Below are positions 43,347 to 51,185 of a stretch of DNA of 64,000 bases, piece by piece. The position numbers and the translations under genes were made by a program. Source of the DNA: CAIKNB01 sp964415965 (GTDB taxonomy: Bacteria > Patescibacteriota > Patescibacteriia > 2-12-FULL-60-25); contig CAYQCK010000002.1 of the NCBI GenBank assembly GCA_964415965.1, positions 1-64,000 of the forward strand, written 5' to 3'. Under the pieces are notes generated by a model. It saw only the letters and a program-made list of their open reading frames with translations, was not told the origin of the DNA and did no database searches. The first letter of the stretch is position 1. Each line of letters opens with the position of its first letter.

Positions 43347-44696
43347 ATGCGTTTCGGACACAGGATCCAAGGCAAGGTCAACGCCTACGACGACAAGGGC
43401 CGCGGCGTTTTCGAGCTGACAGGCGAGGACGGCGAAAAGACGGGCCGCGGCGTCGCCGCCATCCCTTTCACGGCAGTCGGCGACGAAATCACCGCGATTT
43501 TCATGTCGCGCGACCGCGGCGTAAAGCTCTGCAAGCTCGAGACGGTCGTCGCTCCTTCGGCTGACCGGACAAGTACGCCCTGCCCGCAAGCCGGAGTCTG
43601 CGGTGGATGTTTGTGGCAACACTTGAAGTACGACGCCCAGCTCGCAGCCAAACTCGAGATGATAAACCGCGCGTTCGGGCAGGCCGGTCACGCCGAGCGC
43701 GCCGCCTCCGTCCTCCCCTGCCCGCGGCAATTCAACTACCGCAACCGCATGGATTTCGCCGTCGGCTGGAACTCCGAAATCGGCCTGAAGGAATACGGCT
43801 CCTGGTCGCGCTACGTGGACGTCAAGACATGTTTGCTCTTGGACGATGGCGCAGGCGATATCCTCCAGCATGTCCGCGAGTGGATGGCTGAATCCGACCT
43901 CCAGCCGTGGGACGCCAAATTCTATTCCGGCGACATCCGCTACGTCGTTGTGCGCGAAGGCAAAAACACCGGCCAGCGCCTCATCGTCATCGTAGTTAAG
44001 GACGCGACGCGCGTCACCGCCGCCCATCGCCAATCGCTCATCGCCCGCCTGTCTCCCTTCTGCACATCCCTCCTCATCGGCGAGCAGAACCTGACGACCG
44101 ACATCTCGCTGGCGCAAAAATTCGAGACGCTCATGGGCGAACCCTGGCTCGAGGAAGAAGCGAACGGCCTCCGCTACCGGATCCATCCGAATTCGTTCTT
44201 CCAGACGAACACCCTGATGGCCGAGGAGCTGCAGAAGGCGGTCCTCTCGTCGGTGTCGTCCGGAACGATCCTCGACCTGTACTGCGGCCTCGGCTTCTTC
44301 GGCATCCATCTCGCGAAAAACCTGCCCGATGTCCGCGTCCACGGCTTCGAGATCGACGAACCCGCCATCGAGCTCGCCAAATTCAATGCGCAAGCGAACG
44401 GCGTCGCGGACCGCTGCGGATTCTTCGCCGGCAAAGCCGAAGATCTGTCGTGGAAAGACATCGAAGCCGATACGGTCATCCTCGATCCCCCGCGCTCCGG
44501 CCTGCATCCGAAAGTCCTGAAGACGGTGCTGGAGATGGCGCCGCCACGGCTGGTCTACGTCTCGTGCAATTTCCACCGGCTCGTCGAGGAACTCAAGGCG
44601 TTGAAGGCGACGTACCGCATCGAATCGATCGAAACCTTCGACCTCTTCCCCAACACGCCGCACGTCGAGGTCGTGGCGAAGATGGTTAAGATATAG
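43347..44696 (+). CDS. 23S rRNA (uracil-5)-methyltransferase, RlmD/RumA-like
   Basis: 449 residues. An N-terminal TRAM-type OB domain, a 4Fe-4S site with CPQAGVCGGC and a later single Cys (VDVKTCLLL), and the SAM-binding methyltransferase domain (ILDLYCGLGFFGIHLAKNLP). The DPPRSG motif is ILDPPRSGLHP. The catalytic Cys is in VYVSCNFHRLVEEL; RumA/TrmA enzymes usually read SCNP, so Pro is replaced by Phe. The family methylates C5 of uridine in 23S rRNA or tRNA; the exact site cannot be assigned. The start has a -10 box directly upstream and no Shine-Dalgarno. Confidence 0.92.
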   Translation: MRFGHRIQGKVNAYDDKGRGVFELTGEDGEKTGRGVAAIPFTAVGDEITAIFMSRDRGVKLCKLETVVAPSADRTSTPCPQAGVCGGCLWQHLKYDAQLAAKLEMINRAFGQAGHAERAASVLPCPRQFNYRNRMDFAVGWNSEIGLKEYGSWSRYVDVKTCLLLDDGAGDILQHVREWMAESDLQPWDAKFYSGDIRYVVVREGKNTGQRLIVIVVKDATRVTAAHRQSLIARLSPFCTSLLIGEQNLTTDISLAQKFETLMGEPWLEEEANGLRYRIHPNSFFQTNTLMAEELQKAVLSSVSSGTILDLYCGLGFFGIHLAKNLPDVRVHGFEIDEPAIELAKFNAQANGVADRCGFFAGKAEDLSWKDIEADTVILDPPRSGLHPKVLKTVLEMAPPRLVYVSCNFHRLVEELKALKATYRIESIETFDLFPNTPHVEVVAKMVKI

Positions 44697-44721
44697 AAAA
44701 GCGCGGGTGGAGTTCCCGCGC
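44697..44721 (-). terminator. Terminator of the gene at 44733
   Basis: GCGCGGG and CCCGCGC (44701-44707 and 44715-44721) form a 7-bp stem followed by TTTT on the minus strand. Confidence 0.8.
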
Positions 44722-44732
44722 CGGTTCGAAGC

Positions 44733-45170
44733 TCAGTCTATGATTTCGAGGAAGCAGGAGGCTATCACGAACGCCAGACCCCTGCACTTACGGTCCCAGG
44801 CGACCACTGCCTTGAATCCCATCGGCATAGGCTGCCCGTCCTTTCCCCTGGGTTGGGGGGACTGGCAATAGATGTCTTTGACCACACCTCTTGCGAGATA
44901 GAGATCTTCCAAGATCCTCAACGAGTCAGCATCCGGTTCCTTGCCGGTATGCGCGACGATCCGCCGTCTGGCATCATCGACGTCACCCCTCAGCTTGACG
45001 TCCTTGCCTGACCAGCGGGCAATCGCCGCTTTGACGATGGCGATCCTTTGCGGCAACTCCTTTCCCGTCCCGTCGCCGTGCAGGATATAGGCGAGCGTAT
45101 GCCTGGATCCGGCAGGGCTTTTGATTCCCGAGATGCCGAACCGCGCCAAACCTCCGAATGGATTACCCAT
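44733..45170 (-). CDS. Hypothetical protein
   Basis: 145 residues, soluble, beginning MGNPFGGLARFGISGIKSPA. There is a helical middle (ELPQRIAIVKAAIARWSGKD, later SLRILEDLYLARGVVKDI) and a C-terminal hydrophobic strand (KCRGLAFVIASCFLEIID) with two Cys. No family recognised. The start has a perfect GGAGG six bases upstream. It is monocistronic with its own terminator and convergent with the RlmD-like gene. Confidence 0.7.
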   Translation of the reverse strand: MGNPFGGLARFGISGIKSPAGSRHTLAYILHGDGTGKELPQRIAIVKAAIARWSGKDVKLRGDVDDARRRIVAHTGKEPDADSLRILEDLYLARGVVKDIYCQSPQPRGKDGQPMPMGFKAVVAWDRKCRGLAFVIASCFLEIID

Positions 45171-45216
45171 AAGGCCTCCAATGAACGATAGGCGAACCTA
45201 CCACCGATTTCGGCAC

Positions 45217-45245
45217 CTGTCAATCCTCCGTTTCTCTGCTATACT
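45217..45245 (+). promoter_or_regulatory. Extended -10 promoter of era
   Basis: CTGTCA (45217-45222), 17 bases, then TGC-TATACT with the hexamer at 45240-45245. It ends six bases before the era ATG, so the message probably starts at or very near the first codon. No Shine-Dalgarno is present. Confidence 0.65.
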
Positions 45246-45251
45246 TGGCGC

Positions 45252-46106
45252 ATGAAATCAGGTTTCGTCATGCTCGCCGGGCGGTCCAACGTGGGCAAGT
45301 CCACGCTGCTGAATTCGCTCATCGGCAGCAAGGTCGCCATCGTCACGCCCAAGCCGCAAACCACGCGCCATCCCGTCCGCGGCATCCTGCACGATCCGCG
45401 CGGGCAGATCGTGTTCGTGGATACGCCGGGTGTGTTCTTGGGGCGCAAGGACCGCGTCTCCAAGGTCCTCAACGATTTCGTCAGCGAGACGCTCGAGGGC
45501 GTGGACGCCATCCTGTACGTCATGGACCCGTCGCGCGAACCCGGGCCCGAGGAAGAGCACATCCGCCGCCTGCTCCGCGCCTCGAACATCCCCAAGATTG
45601 CCGTCATCAACAAATCCGATTTGCCGGCCAAGGAACGCGCGCACGCCAAGTCATACGAAGCCGCCGACATCGGCCAGCTCCAGACCCTGACGGTCAGCGC
45701 CATCCGCCGCACCAACCTCAACCGGCTGGTGGACACGCTTTTCGACCTGCTGCCGGAAAGCGAACCGCATTATCCCGAACTCCAGCTGACCGACCTCTCG
45801 CACAACCAGTGGCTCGAGGAGCTCATCCGCGAAAAAGTCTTCCTCAAGCTCGACCAGGAGCTCCCCTACTCGATCAAGATCGCGCTCGACGAGCTCGAGA
45901 CGCGGCCCGACGGCTCGCGCTACATCCAAGCCACCATCTGGACGACCGAGGAACGCTACAAGAAGATGATCATCGGCACGCGCGCCTCCAAGGTCAAGGA
46001 GATCGGCATGGCCGCGCGCAAAGAGATCGAAACCGTGACCGGGCTCAAGGTGTTCCTCGAGCTCCGCGTCAAAGTCGACCCCAAATGGATGGAACGCTTC
46101 GCCTGA
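45252..46106 (+). CDS. era: Era-type GTPase for 30S subunit maturation
   Basis: 284 residues. G1 GRSNVGKST (10-18), G2 with TTRHPVRG, G3 VDTPGVF, G4 INKSDLP and G5 VSAIRR; then the C-terminal KH domain. The KH loop reads IIGTRASKVKEIG, so the usual IGKGG is altered, which could affect binding of the 16S rRNA 3' end. Era binds the anti-Shine-Dalgarno tail and monitors 16S maturation. It leads an operon of three genes with gaps of four and five bases. Confidence 0.95.
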   Translation: MKSGFVMLAGRSNVGKSTLLNSLIGSKVAIVTPKPQTTRHPVRGILHDPRGQIVFVDTPGVFLGRKDRVSKVLNDFVSETLEGVDAILYVMDPSREPGPEEEHIRRLLRASNIPKIAVINKSDLPAKERAHAKSYEAADIGQLQTLTVSAIRRTNLNRLVDTLFDLLPESEPHYPELQLTDLSHNQWLEELIREKVFLKLDQELPYSIKIALDELETRPDGSRYIQATIWTTEERYKKMIIGTRASKVKEIGMAARKEIETVTGLKVFLELRVKVDPKWMERFA

Positions 46107-46110
46107 AGCC

Positions 46111-46899
46111 ATGACCTTCAAGCTCGACCGCAACCCTTTCGCCGAGATGCCGGAGCCGCCCGCGCCGGAGAGTTCGCGCGTCCCGAAAGCCAAGACGGAA
46201 AGGCGGGAGGCGGAGCCGGCGCGGCCGAAACTCGAACATCTCCATTCCTTCACCGACCTGCAGGAATTCCTGGACAAGGCGCGCCGCGACCGGCGGCTGC
46301 CCGCGGACGAACAGGCGCGGCTCCACGAGGCCTGCGACAACCTCATCGGCTGCGATCCGTGGAAATACGAACCATTCCTGACGGATGAGCTGTTCCGCGA
46401 ACGCCGCGGCGGCAACGACCCGGAGGCCGTGCGGCGGCTCCGCGGCCTGATCCGAGCCGGCTCTTGGATGACCTATCCGCGCCAAACGCCGGCCGACGTT
46501 CTGGCCGAGCTCGCCGCCGTGCGCCAGGCCGAACTCGAAGATTGGAACTGGAAGCTGCGCAGCGCCGATCCGGACACGGCCAAGGAAATCAAAGAGAACC
46601 GCGAGGAACAGGCACGGGATTTCGGGCTGACCGAAAGGGCCGTGGCCGACGGCTTGCGCGGCGAAGACCTCGAGGAGGCGACGCGCGTCGTCGAGGACCT
46701 GCTCGGCCATGCCTGGTACCGGCTCAAAGGCGCCATGTCTGCCCACGGCTTGGATTGGCGCGCAGCCGAAAGCCATCCCGCGACGTCCAAGCTCTTCCGC
46801 GAAATCTCCGGGCTGCGCCCGGTGCGCGACTACCTTTACCACCGGCGGCTTTATCCCAACTGGGCGAAATTCACCCAACCCGAAACGGCCCAGGACTGA
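46111..46899 (+). CDS. Hypothetical protein, all-helical
   Basis: 262 residues, soluble and highly charged. The first 45 residues are Pro/Glu/Arg-rich and probably disordered; the remainder looks helical (LQEFLDKARRDRRLPADEQA, DVLAELAAVRQAELEDWNWK, GEDLEEATRVVEDLLGHAWY). I recognise no family. It lies four bases after era and five before the membrane protein gene, so co-expression is certain if the operon reading is right. A link to ribosome maturation or to the membrane protein is possible but unsupported. Confidence 0.78.
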   Translation: MTFKLDRNPFAEMPEPPAPESSRVPKAKTERREAEPARPKLEHLHSFTDLQEFLDKARRDRRLPADEQARLHEACDNLIGCDPWKYEPFLTDELFRERRGGNDPEAVRRLRGLIRAGSWMTYPRQTPADVLAELAAVRQAELEDWNWKLRSADPDTAKEIKENREEQARDFGLTERAVADGLRGEDLEEATRVVEDLLGHAWYRLKGAMSAHGLDWRAAESHPATSKLFREISGLRPVRDYLYHRRLYPNWAKFTQPETAQD

Positions 46900-46904
46900 T
46901 CGGT

Positions 46905-48986
46905 ATGGCCATCCCGCCGAAAATCAAATCCGGATTTCCCCTGGCGCTGTGCGGCGCCCTTTTGCTTTTGAACCTGTGGCTCCCTCTGCCGTGGCTAGTC
47001 GCCTTGCCGTGTTTCGTCGCGTGGTTCGCCTTGGCGGCCCGGCGCTTCGGCCGATACATAACCCGCGACGGCGACGCGCTGCTGCGGGACTATTTCGGCG
47101 CCGCGGCCGCCTTCGTCCTGTTCGGCCTATCGCTCTGCGGCGCCTATTTCGCCTATCGGTTGACGCCTCCGGCGATCGCCGCGGCCGTCTTTGCCGTCAC
47201 GCTCGCCGCCCTCGCCGTGCGCGGAACCGGCGCGGCCGTGAGCGCCGGCGGCGGATCAGCGCCGCTTTTGGCCAAATTGCTCGCGGCGCTAATCATCCTG
47301 GGAGACGCGAGCGTCATCGGTCTGGCTTTCCTGGCCCGGACCGGCGACGCGCTGCGCAGCCCCTGGCTCGTTTTGCCGGCCACGATCTTCGTCGTTTTCG
47401 CCATCTCGACCGCGGCATTGGCGGCCTTCGCGGCCGTCACCCGGAGCCGCTGGACGCTCGTCCTTGCATCCGTCCACTTCTTCGCCGCTTTTTCGGTGTC
47501 CGCCACGGTCTATGCCGTCGGATTCGGCTTCGACCCGTTCATCCATCGCGCCGCCGAGGCCGCGCTCCTGCGCGACGGCGCCATCGAACCGAAACAAATC
47601 CTGTACGCCGGCCAATACGTCCTCGTCGCGGCACTGGCCCGCCTGACATCCTTGCCGCTGAAACCTCTAGACATCTGGCTGGTCCCGCTCCTGGCCGCGC
47701 TCGCCCTGCCCTCGGCCGCCTATCTCGGACTCAGGCGCGGACTCAAGACAGATGAGGCCGTGGCGCTCGTCGGCGCCGAGCTGACGCTACTCATCCCCTT
47801 CCTGCCGCTGGCGTTCACCGTGCCGTTCAACCTGACGGCCGTCCTGTTCCTGGCCCTGTCGCCGCTCCTGCCGCTGGCCGGGACGGACTGGCGGTGCGAC
47901 GCGCTCTTCGCGGCGCTGTCGCTGTTCATCCTCCTGACGCATCCGCTGCTTGGGGCTCCGGCCGCGCTCCTCGTCGCGCTCTTCGTGCTCTGGAACCGCT
48001 TCCCGAAAAAATTACCGCGCATCCTCCTGGCCGCGGCCTTCACCGTCGGTTTCGCTTTGGCCCTACCCGCCCTCTTTTCCCTGAACAACCTGCGCCAAGG
48101 CGAACCGCCTTTCATCTGGCAGGATCCCTGGGCGCGCCTGGATTTTTTCCTCGGGCTGTTCCGCGATCCGTATAGGCACGACCTTTTCCCCATCCCCTGG
48201 CCCTGGGAAGCGCTCTACGCCTATCGGACCTTCGTGCCGCCGTTGCTGACGCTCCTGGCCATCATCCTCGTCGCGGTCCGCCGGGAGCTGCGCGAACGTC
48301 TCGGTCCGCTCCTGGCCTTCTTCCTCGGGACGACGGCGACGCTTTTCCTGCTCACGACGTCTTTCGTCTTCAAGGACGTCATCGCCTACGAACAGACGGA
48401 ATTCGCCTCGCGCCTGCTCCAGGTCTCGTATTTCCTCGCCCTGCCGATCCTGGCGACGGCGCTCCTGCCGCGGCTCTTGGCCCGGCCCCGTCTCAAGGTC
48501 CTGGCGCTCCCGGCCTGCGCCATGGCCGCCGCCGCATCTTGGTATTTCAGCTACCCCCAATCCAACCCCAAAGCGCTCTTTTCCGGCCCGAGCGTGAGCC
48601 AGGCGGACGTGGAAGCCGTCCGTGAAATCGAAACCCTGGCCGCCGGCAAGCCGCACGTCGTCCTGGCCAACCAGATGATGGCCGCCGCGGCGTTGCAGGA
48701 ATTCGGCTTCGCCCGCTATCTCACAACGCCGCAAGGCAAAATCCTATGGTACCCCATCCCTACCGGCGGAACGCTATATCCCTTCTTCATGGCCATGAAT
48801 ACCGTCCCGGGCAAGGAAACGGCGCGCGAGGCGGCCGTTTTCGCCGATGTCGGCAGCGTTTTTTTCGCGGTCCACGATTACTGGCCGTTCAGCCTGAACA
48901 TCCGCCACGGCGCCCAGGAAACCGCGGACGTTATCGCGCCCATCCGCGAAAGTGCTATAATAATCTACGGTTTTAACTTTTATTAA
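46905..48986 (+). CDS. Large polytopic membrane protein, GT-C-like architecture
   Basis: 693 residues with about 15 hydrophobic helices and a soluble C-terminal part of about 110 residues (ALFSGPSVSQADVEAVREIE onward). I start at the ATG five bases after the preceding stop; the frame is open further upstream, inside that gene, and is rejected. The layout of many helices, then an extracytoplasmic C-terminal domain, together with a hydrophilic loop after the first third (GFDPFIHRAAEAALLRDGAI), resembles GT-C fold glycosyltransferases or O-antigen-type transferases. No DxD or EWYG-type signature is clear, so the function stays open. A promoter for the next gene lies in its last codons. Confidence 0.75.
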   Translation: MAIPPKIKSGFPLALCGALLLLNLWLPLPWLVALPCFVAWFALAARRFGRYITRDGDALLRDYFGAAAAFVLFGLSLCGAYFAYRLTPPAIAAAVFAVTLAALAVRGTGAAVSAGGGSAPLLAKLLAALIILGDASVIGLAFLARTGDALRSPWLVLPATIFVVFAISTAALAAFAAVTRSRWTLVLASVHFFAAFSVSATVYAVGFGFDPFIHRAAEAALLRDGAIEPKQILYAGQYVLVAALARLTSLPLKPLDIWLVPLLAALALPSAAYLGLRRGLKTDEAVALVGAELTLLIPFLPLAFTVPFNLTAVLFLALSPLLPLAGTDWRCDALFAALSLFILLTHPLLGAPAALLVALFVLWNRFPKKLPRILLAAAFTVGFALALPALFSLNNLRQGEPPFIWQDPWARLDFFLGLFRDPYRHDLFPIPWPWEALYAYRTFVPPLLTLLAIILVAVRRELRERLGPLLAFFLGTTATLFLLTTSFVFKDVIAYEQTEFASRLLQVSYFLALPILATALLPRLLARPRLKVLALPACAMAAAASWYFSYPQSNPKALFSGPSVSQADVEAVREIETLAAGKPHVVLANQMMAAAALQEFGFARYLTTPQGKILWYPIPTGGTLYPFFMAMNTVPGKETAREAAVFADVGSVFFAVHDYWPFSLNIRHGAQETADVIAPIRESAIIIYGFNFY
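48953..48961 (+). promoter_or_regulatory. Extended -10 promoter inside the end of the membrane protein gene
   Basis: TGCTATAAT with a perfect hexamer at 48956-48961. It would start transcription near 48968, giving an AU-rich 23-base leader for the gene at 48991. Confidence 0.6.
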
Positions 48987-48990
48987 ACTT

Positions 48991-49830
48991 ATGCCTCCCG
49001 CATCAAAGACAAAGACAAAGACAAAGTCCAAAATCGCGACGGCGACCAAGTCGCAGACCAGCACTTCGACCACCGTCGCCCTCGCCGCGCTCGTGACCCT
49101 GGCCGCGGCCGCCGCGCTCGGCTACTTGGCCGTCAAATATCCGCAGAGCGGAAAACAGCTTTACAGCTACCCCCCGAAGCTGACCAAGCCGCTGACAAGT
49201 CCGTACATCCCGGGGTACACCCCCGGCTATACTCCGGGTTACACGCCCGGCTACACGCCCGGCTATTCCAACACCATCAACCCCATGCCGTCGGTCGGCT
49301 GCCCGGTCTCGGTCAGCGCCAGCTATTGCTCCTCCGGCTGGGCCGTCTGCAGCAAGCAATTCACGCTCGCTACCCTGCCCAAGAGCGTCCTGCTCAAGGG
49401 CTCGGGTCCGGCCGTCTACTGGTACGGCGCTGACGGCAGGCGCTACGTCTTCACGAACGAAAAAACTTTCCGCAGCTGGTATCCGCTGGGCAGCGCCTGC
49501 CCGACGATCAAGGTCGTAAGCGACAGCGACCTCTCGGCCATCCAGATCGGCGGGAACGTCACCTACCGTCCGGGCGTCAAGCTGCTCAAGATAACGACCG
49601 ACCCCAAAGTCTTTGCCGTCTCCAAGGGAGGCATCCTGCGCCGGCTGGAATCCGAGAACGTCGCCGCCGCCATCTACGGCCCGAATTGGAAATTGGCCGT
49701 CGACGATTTGCCGGACGCATTCTTCATGAATTACACGATCGGCGCTTCGGTCGTGAACGCGACCGACTATAACCGCGCGGCCGAAACAAAATCCGCCACC
49801 ACCATCGACCAGGATAAAGGGCTCAAGTAA
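48991..49830 (+). CDS. Membrane-anchored surface protein with PGYT repeats
   Basis: 279 residues. A Lys/Thr/Ser-rich cytoplasmic tail precedes a transmembrane helix at about 28-48. Then a Pro/Tyr spacer with tandem four-residue PGYT repeats (about 74-92, encoded by a 12-base DNA repeat), a short Cys-rich segment (GCPVSVSASYCSSGWAVC), and the surface domain at about 131-255 (LLKGSGPAVYWYGADGRRYV ... GNVTYRPGVKLLKITTDPKV ... DAFFMNYTIG). This domain matches the one in the metallopeptidase at 31206 almost end to end. Its role is unknown; it may bind the cell wall or a glycan. It has its own promoter and terminator. Confidence 0.85.
   Translation: MPPASKTKTKTKSKIATATKSQTSTSTTVALAALVTLAAAAALGYLAVKYPQSGKQLYSYPPKLTKPLTSPYIPGYTPGYTPGYTPGYTPGYSNTINPMPSVGCPVSVSASYCSSGWAVCSKQFTLATLPKSVLLKGSGPAVYWYGADGRRYVFTNEKTFRSWYPLGSACPTIKVVSDSDLSAIQIGGNVTYRPGVKLLKITTDPKVFAVSKGGILRRLESENVAAAIYGPNWKLAVDDLPDAFFMNYTIGASVVNATDYNRAAETKSATTIDQDKGLK
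49208..49266 (+). repeat. 12-bp tandem repeat within the surface protein gene
   Basis: Four to five near-identical units of GGCTATACTCCG / GGTTACACGCCC type encode PGYT repeats. Third-position changes between units show selection for the protein, with the DNA still similar enough for slippage. Confidence 0.8.
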
Positions 49831-49844
49831 GACAACAGCCAGGA

Positions 49845-49877
49845 AAAACCGCCCCGAACCACGGGGCGGTTTCTTTT
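49845..49877 (+). terminator. Intrinsic terminator
   Basis: AAACCGCCCCG pairs with CGGGGCGGTTT across a five-base loop, followed by TTCTTTT, 20 bases after the stop at 49830. Confidence 0.85.
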
Positions 49878-49895
49878 CGCGGTATTCGACCGGCC

Positions 49896-49922
49896 TTGAC
49901 GGCATTTCGGGTTCGGTATAGG
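49896..49922 (+). promoter_or_regulatory. Putative promoter of the 64-residue gene
   Basis: TTGACG (49896-49901) and TATAGG (49917-49922) are 15 bases apart, slightly short. It lies directly behind the preceding terminator and 64 bases before the ATG. Confidence 0.45.
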
Positions 49923-49985
49923 CTGTCAACTATCTTCGCTTTTTTTACTTGTCTTGGGGGCTCCTAACAAGCGAGGTACTGCGAG

Positions 49986-50180
49986 ATGCCGAAGAATCCC
50001 AGGCTCCGGGGCGAGGCTGTGTTCGAACGGGACAGTCGTCCTACCCAGCATGTCATCGACCGACACGTGCTCGAGGAATACGACAAGGGCGTCCAGCGGA
50101 CAAGCAGCCCGCCGGCGGAACCGCTGACCGTGACGGCGCGTCGCGATAACGCGAACCAGGCAGTACCCGCGGACAAGTAA
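49986..50180 (+). CDS. Small basic hypothetical protein
   Basis: 64 residues, hydrophilic: MPKNPRLRGEAVFERDSRPT then QHVIDRHVLEEYDKGVQRTS and a Pro/Thr/Asn-rich end. No transmembrane helix, no cysteine and no family recognised. Support for expression is a GCGAGG Shine-Dalgarno eight bases before the ATG, a promoter in front and a terminator behind, all without other genes in the interval. It belongs to the group of short orphan genes with strong signals. Confidence 0.6.
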   Translation: MPKNPRLRGEAVFERDSRPTQHVIDRHVLEEYDKGVQRTSSPPAEPLTVTARRDNANQAVPADK

Positions 50181-50251
50181 TCCGCGACGACAATCCAGCC
50201 CTTTTCTGCCGGCCTTGACCGGCCGGACTGACCCCGCTCGCCGGGGACCCG

Positions 50252-50280
50252 CGGCTCCGCTATCGTTCGGGGCCGTTTTT
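50252..50280 (+). terminator. Terminator of the 64-residue gene
   Basis: CGGCTCCG (50252-50259) pairs with CGGGGCCG (50268-50275) with one T-G pair, followed by five T on the plus strand. Confidence 0.8.
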
Positions 50281-50286
50281 ATTTCT

Positions 50287-50312
50287 AAAAACCCCGGCCT
50301 TTCGGACCGGGG
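50287..50312 (-). terminator. Terminator of the lipoprotein gene at 50320
   Basis: ACCCCGG and CCGGGGT (50291-50297 and 50306-50312) form a stem followed by four to five T on the minus strand. Confidence 0.85.
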
Positions 50313-50319
50313 TCGTCGT

Positions 50320-51177
50320 TCATTCTTTGATGTCCCGCAATTCAGTTATCTCGTAGTCCAGCATCTTGGACAGGTTCGGTGCGCCAGGCAAATCATTTAA
50401 CTTGACCTTCAGGACCAGCGGGTTCTGCGGATTATCCAGTACGACCATCTCGCCGAACCAGTTTTTGGCCTTGAAGGCCTTGACCTTGGCGTCGACGCCG
50501 TTGACCTTGAGGGGCCAGTCGAGCTTGGTTTCCGTGACTTTCGTCAGCCTGACATCGGTCTTGTCAGAGATGCGCTCGGCTTCGGCCCGGATGGCCTTGG
50601 CTTCGGCCTGGAAAGCGGTCGACGTCGAGACTTGGCTCAGGAGGGAGCTGTTCAGCAAGCCGAAGTCGAACGTGCTCAAACCGCTCTTGGAGAGGTTCTC
50701 GTAGACCTCGCCGGAAAGCCAGACGCCGCTCGTGCCCAAGGCGTTGCGCTCATTGACCCGCCACAGGGACGGCAGGAACATCTCGTACGAGGACTTCAGG
50801 TCGAGGCCGGCGACCGAGCCGACATAGCTGTGGACGGCCTTGGCGTCCTTGACGTCCATGCGCCATTCGACCTCGCTGTAGTTGCCCGGCGCGAAACGGC
50901 GGATGACGAGCGTCCGCACGAATTCACCCGGCGCATAACCGAACACGCCGGCCACGCTCTGGTCGTCCGCGAACGTATGTTTGATATTTATCAGGCTGGC
51001 CGGCACGAAGGTTATCCGCTTCGTCAGATCTTCCGCCCCGAGGCCGTCCGTCTTCAGGACCTGGAAACCCGTGGCGACATTCTGCTGCGACGCGGGGACG
51101 TCCGGCTTAGCGCAACCGAAAGCCGCCAAGGCCGCGGCGGCCAAGACAACCGACAGGACAGTCCGGGTAATCTTCAT
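50320..51177 (-). CDS. Lipoprotein of unknown function
   Basis: 285 residues from the ATG giving MKITRTVLSVVLAAAALAAF. Lipobox AAFGC with Cys at residue 22. The mature part is a soluble alpha/beta protein with no further Cys (FVRTLVIRRFAPGNYSEVEW, then helical QAEAKAIRAEAERISDKTDV and a C-terminal beta part LPGAPNLSKMLDYEITELRD). No known family recognised. It follows the membrane protein gene at 51186 by eight bases, so the pair acts together at the membrane. The 77-codon upstream extension of the frame is inside that neighbour. Confidence 0.82.
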   Translation of the reverse strand: MKITRTVLSVVLAAAALAAFGCAKPDVPASQQNVATGFQVLKTDGLGAEDLTKRITFVPASLINIKHTFADDQSVAGVFGYAPGEFVRTLVIRRFAPGNYSEVEWRMDVKDAKAVHSYVGSVAGLDLKSSYEMFLPSLWRVNERNALGTSGVWLSGEVYENLSKSGLSTFDFGLLNSSLLSQVSTSTAFQAEAKAIRAEAERISDKTDVRLTKVTETKLDWPLKVNGVDAKVKAFKAKNWFGEMVVLDNPQNPLVLKVKLNDLPGAPNLSKMLDYEITELRDIKE

Positions 51178-51185
51178 AAAGATGG

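Noticed and set aside
46464..46904. Extension of the 693-residue membrane protein to 840 residues
   Set aside because: The extra part lies in another frame of the 262-residue gene and is low-complexity Arg-rich; a start five bases after that gene's stop fits better.
49208..49266. 12-base tandem repeat as a phase-variation switch
   Set aside because: The unit is a multiple of three, so slippage changes spacer length only and does not turn the gene on or off.
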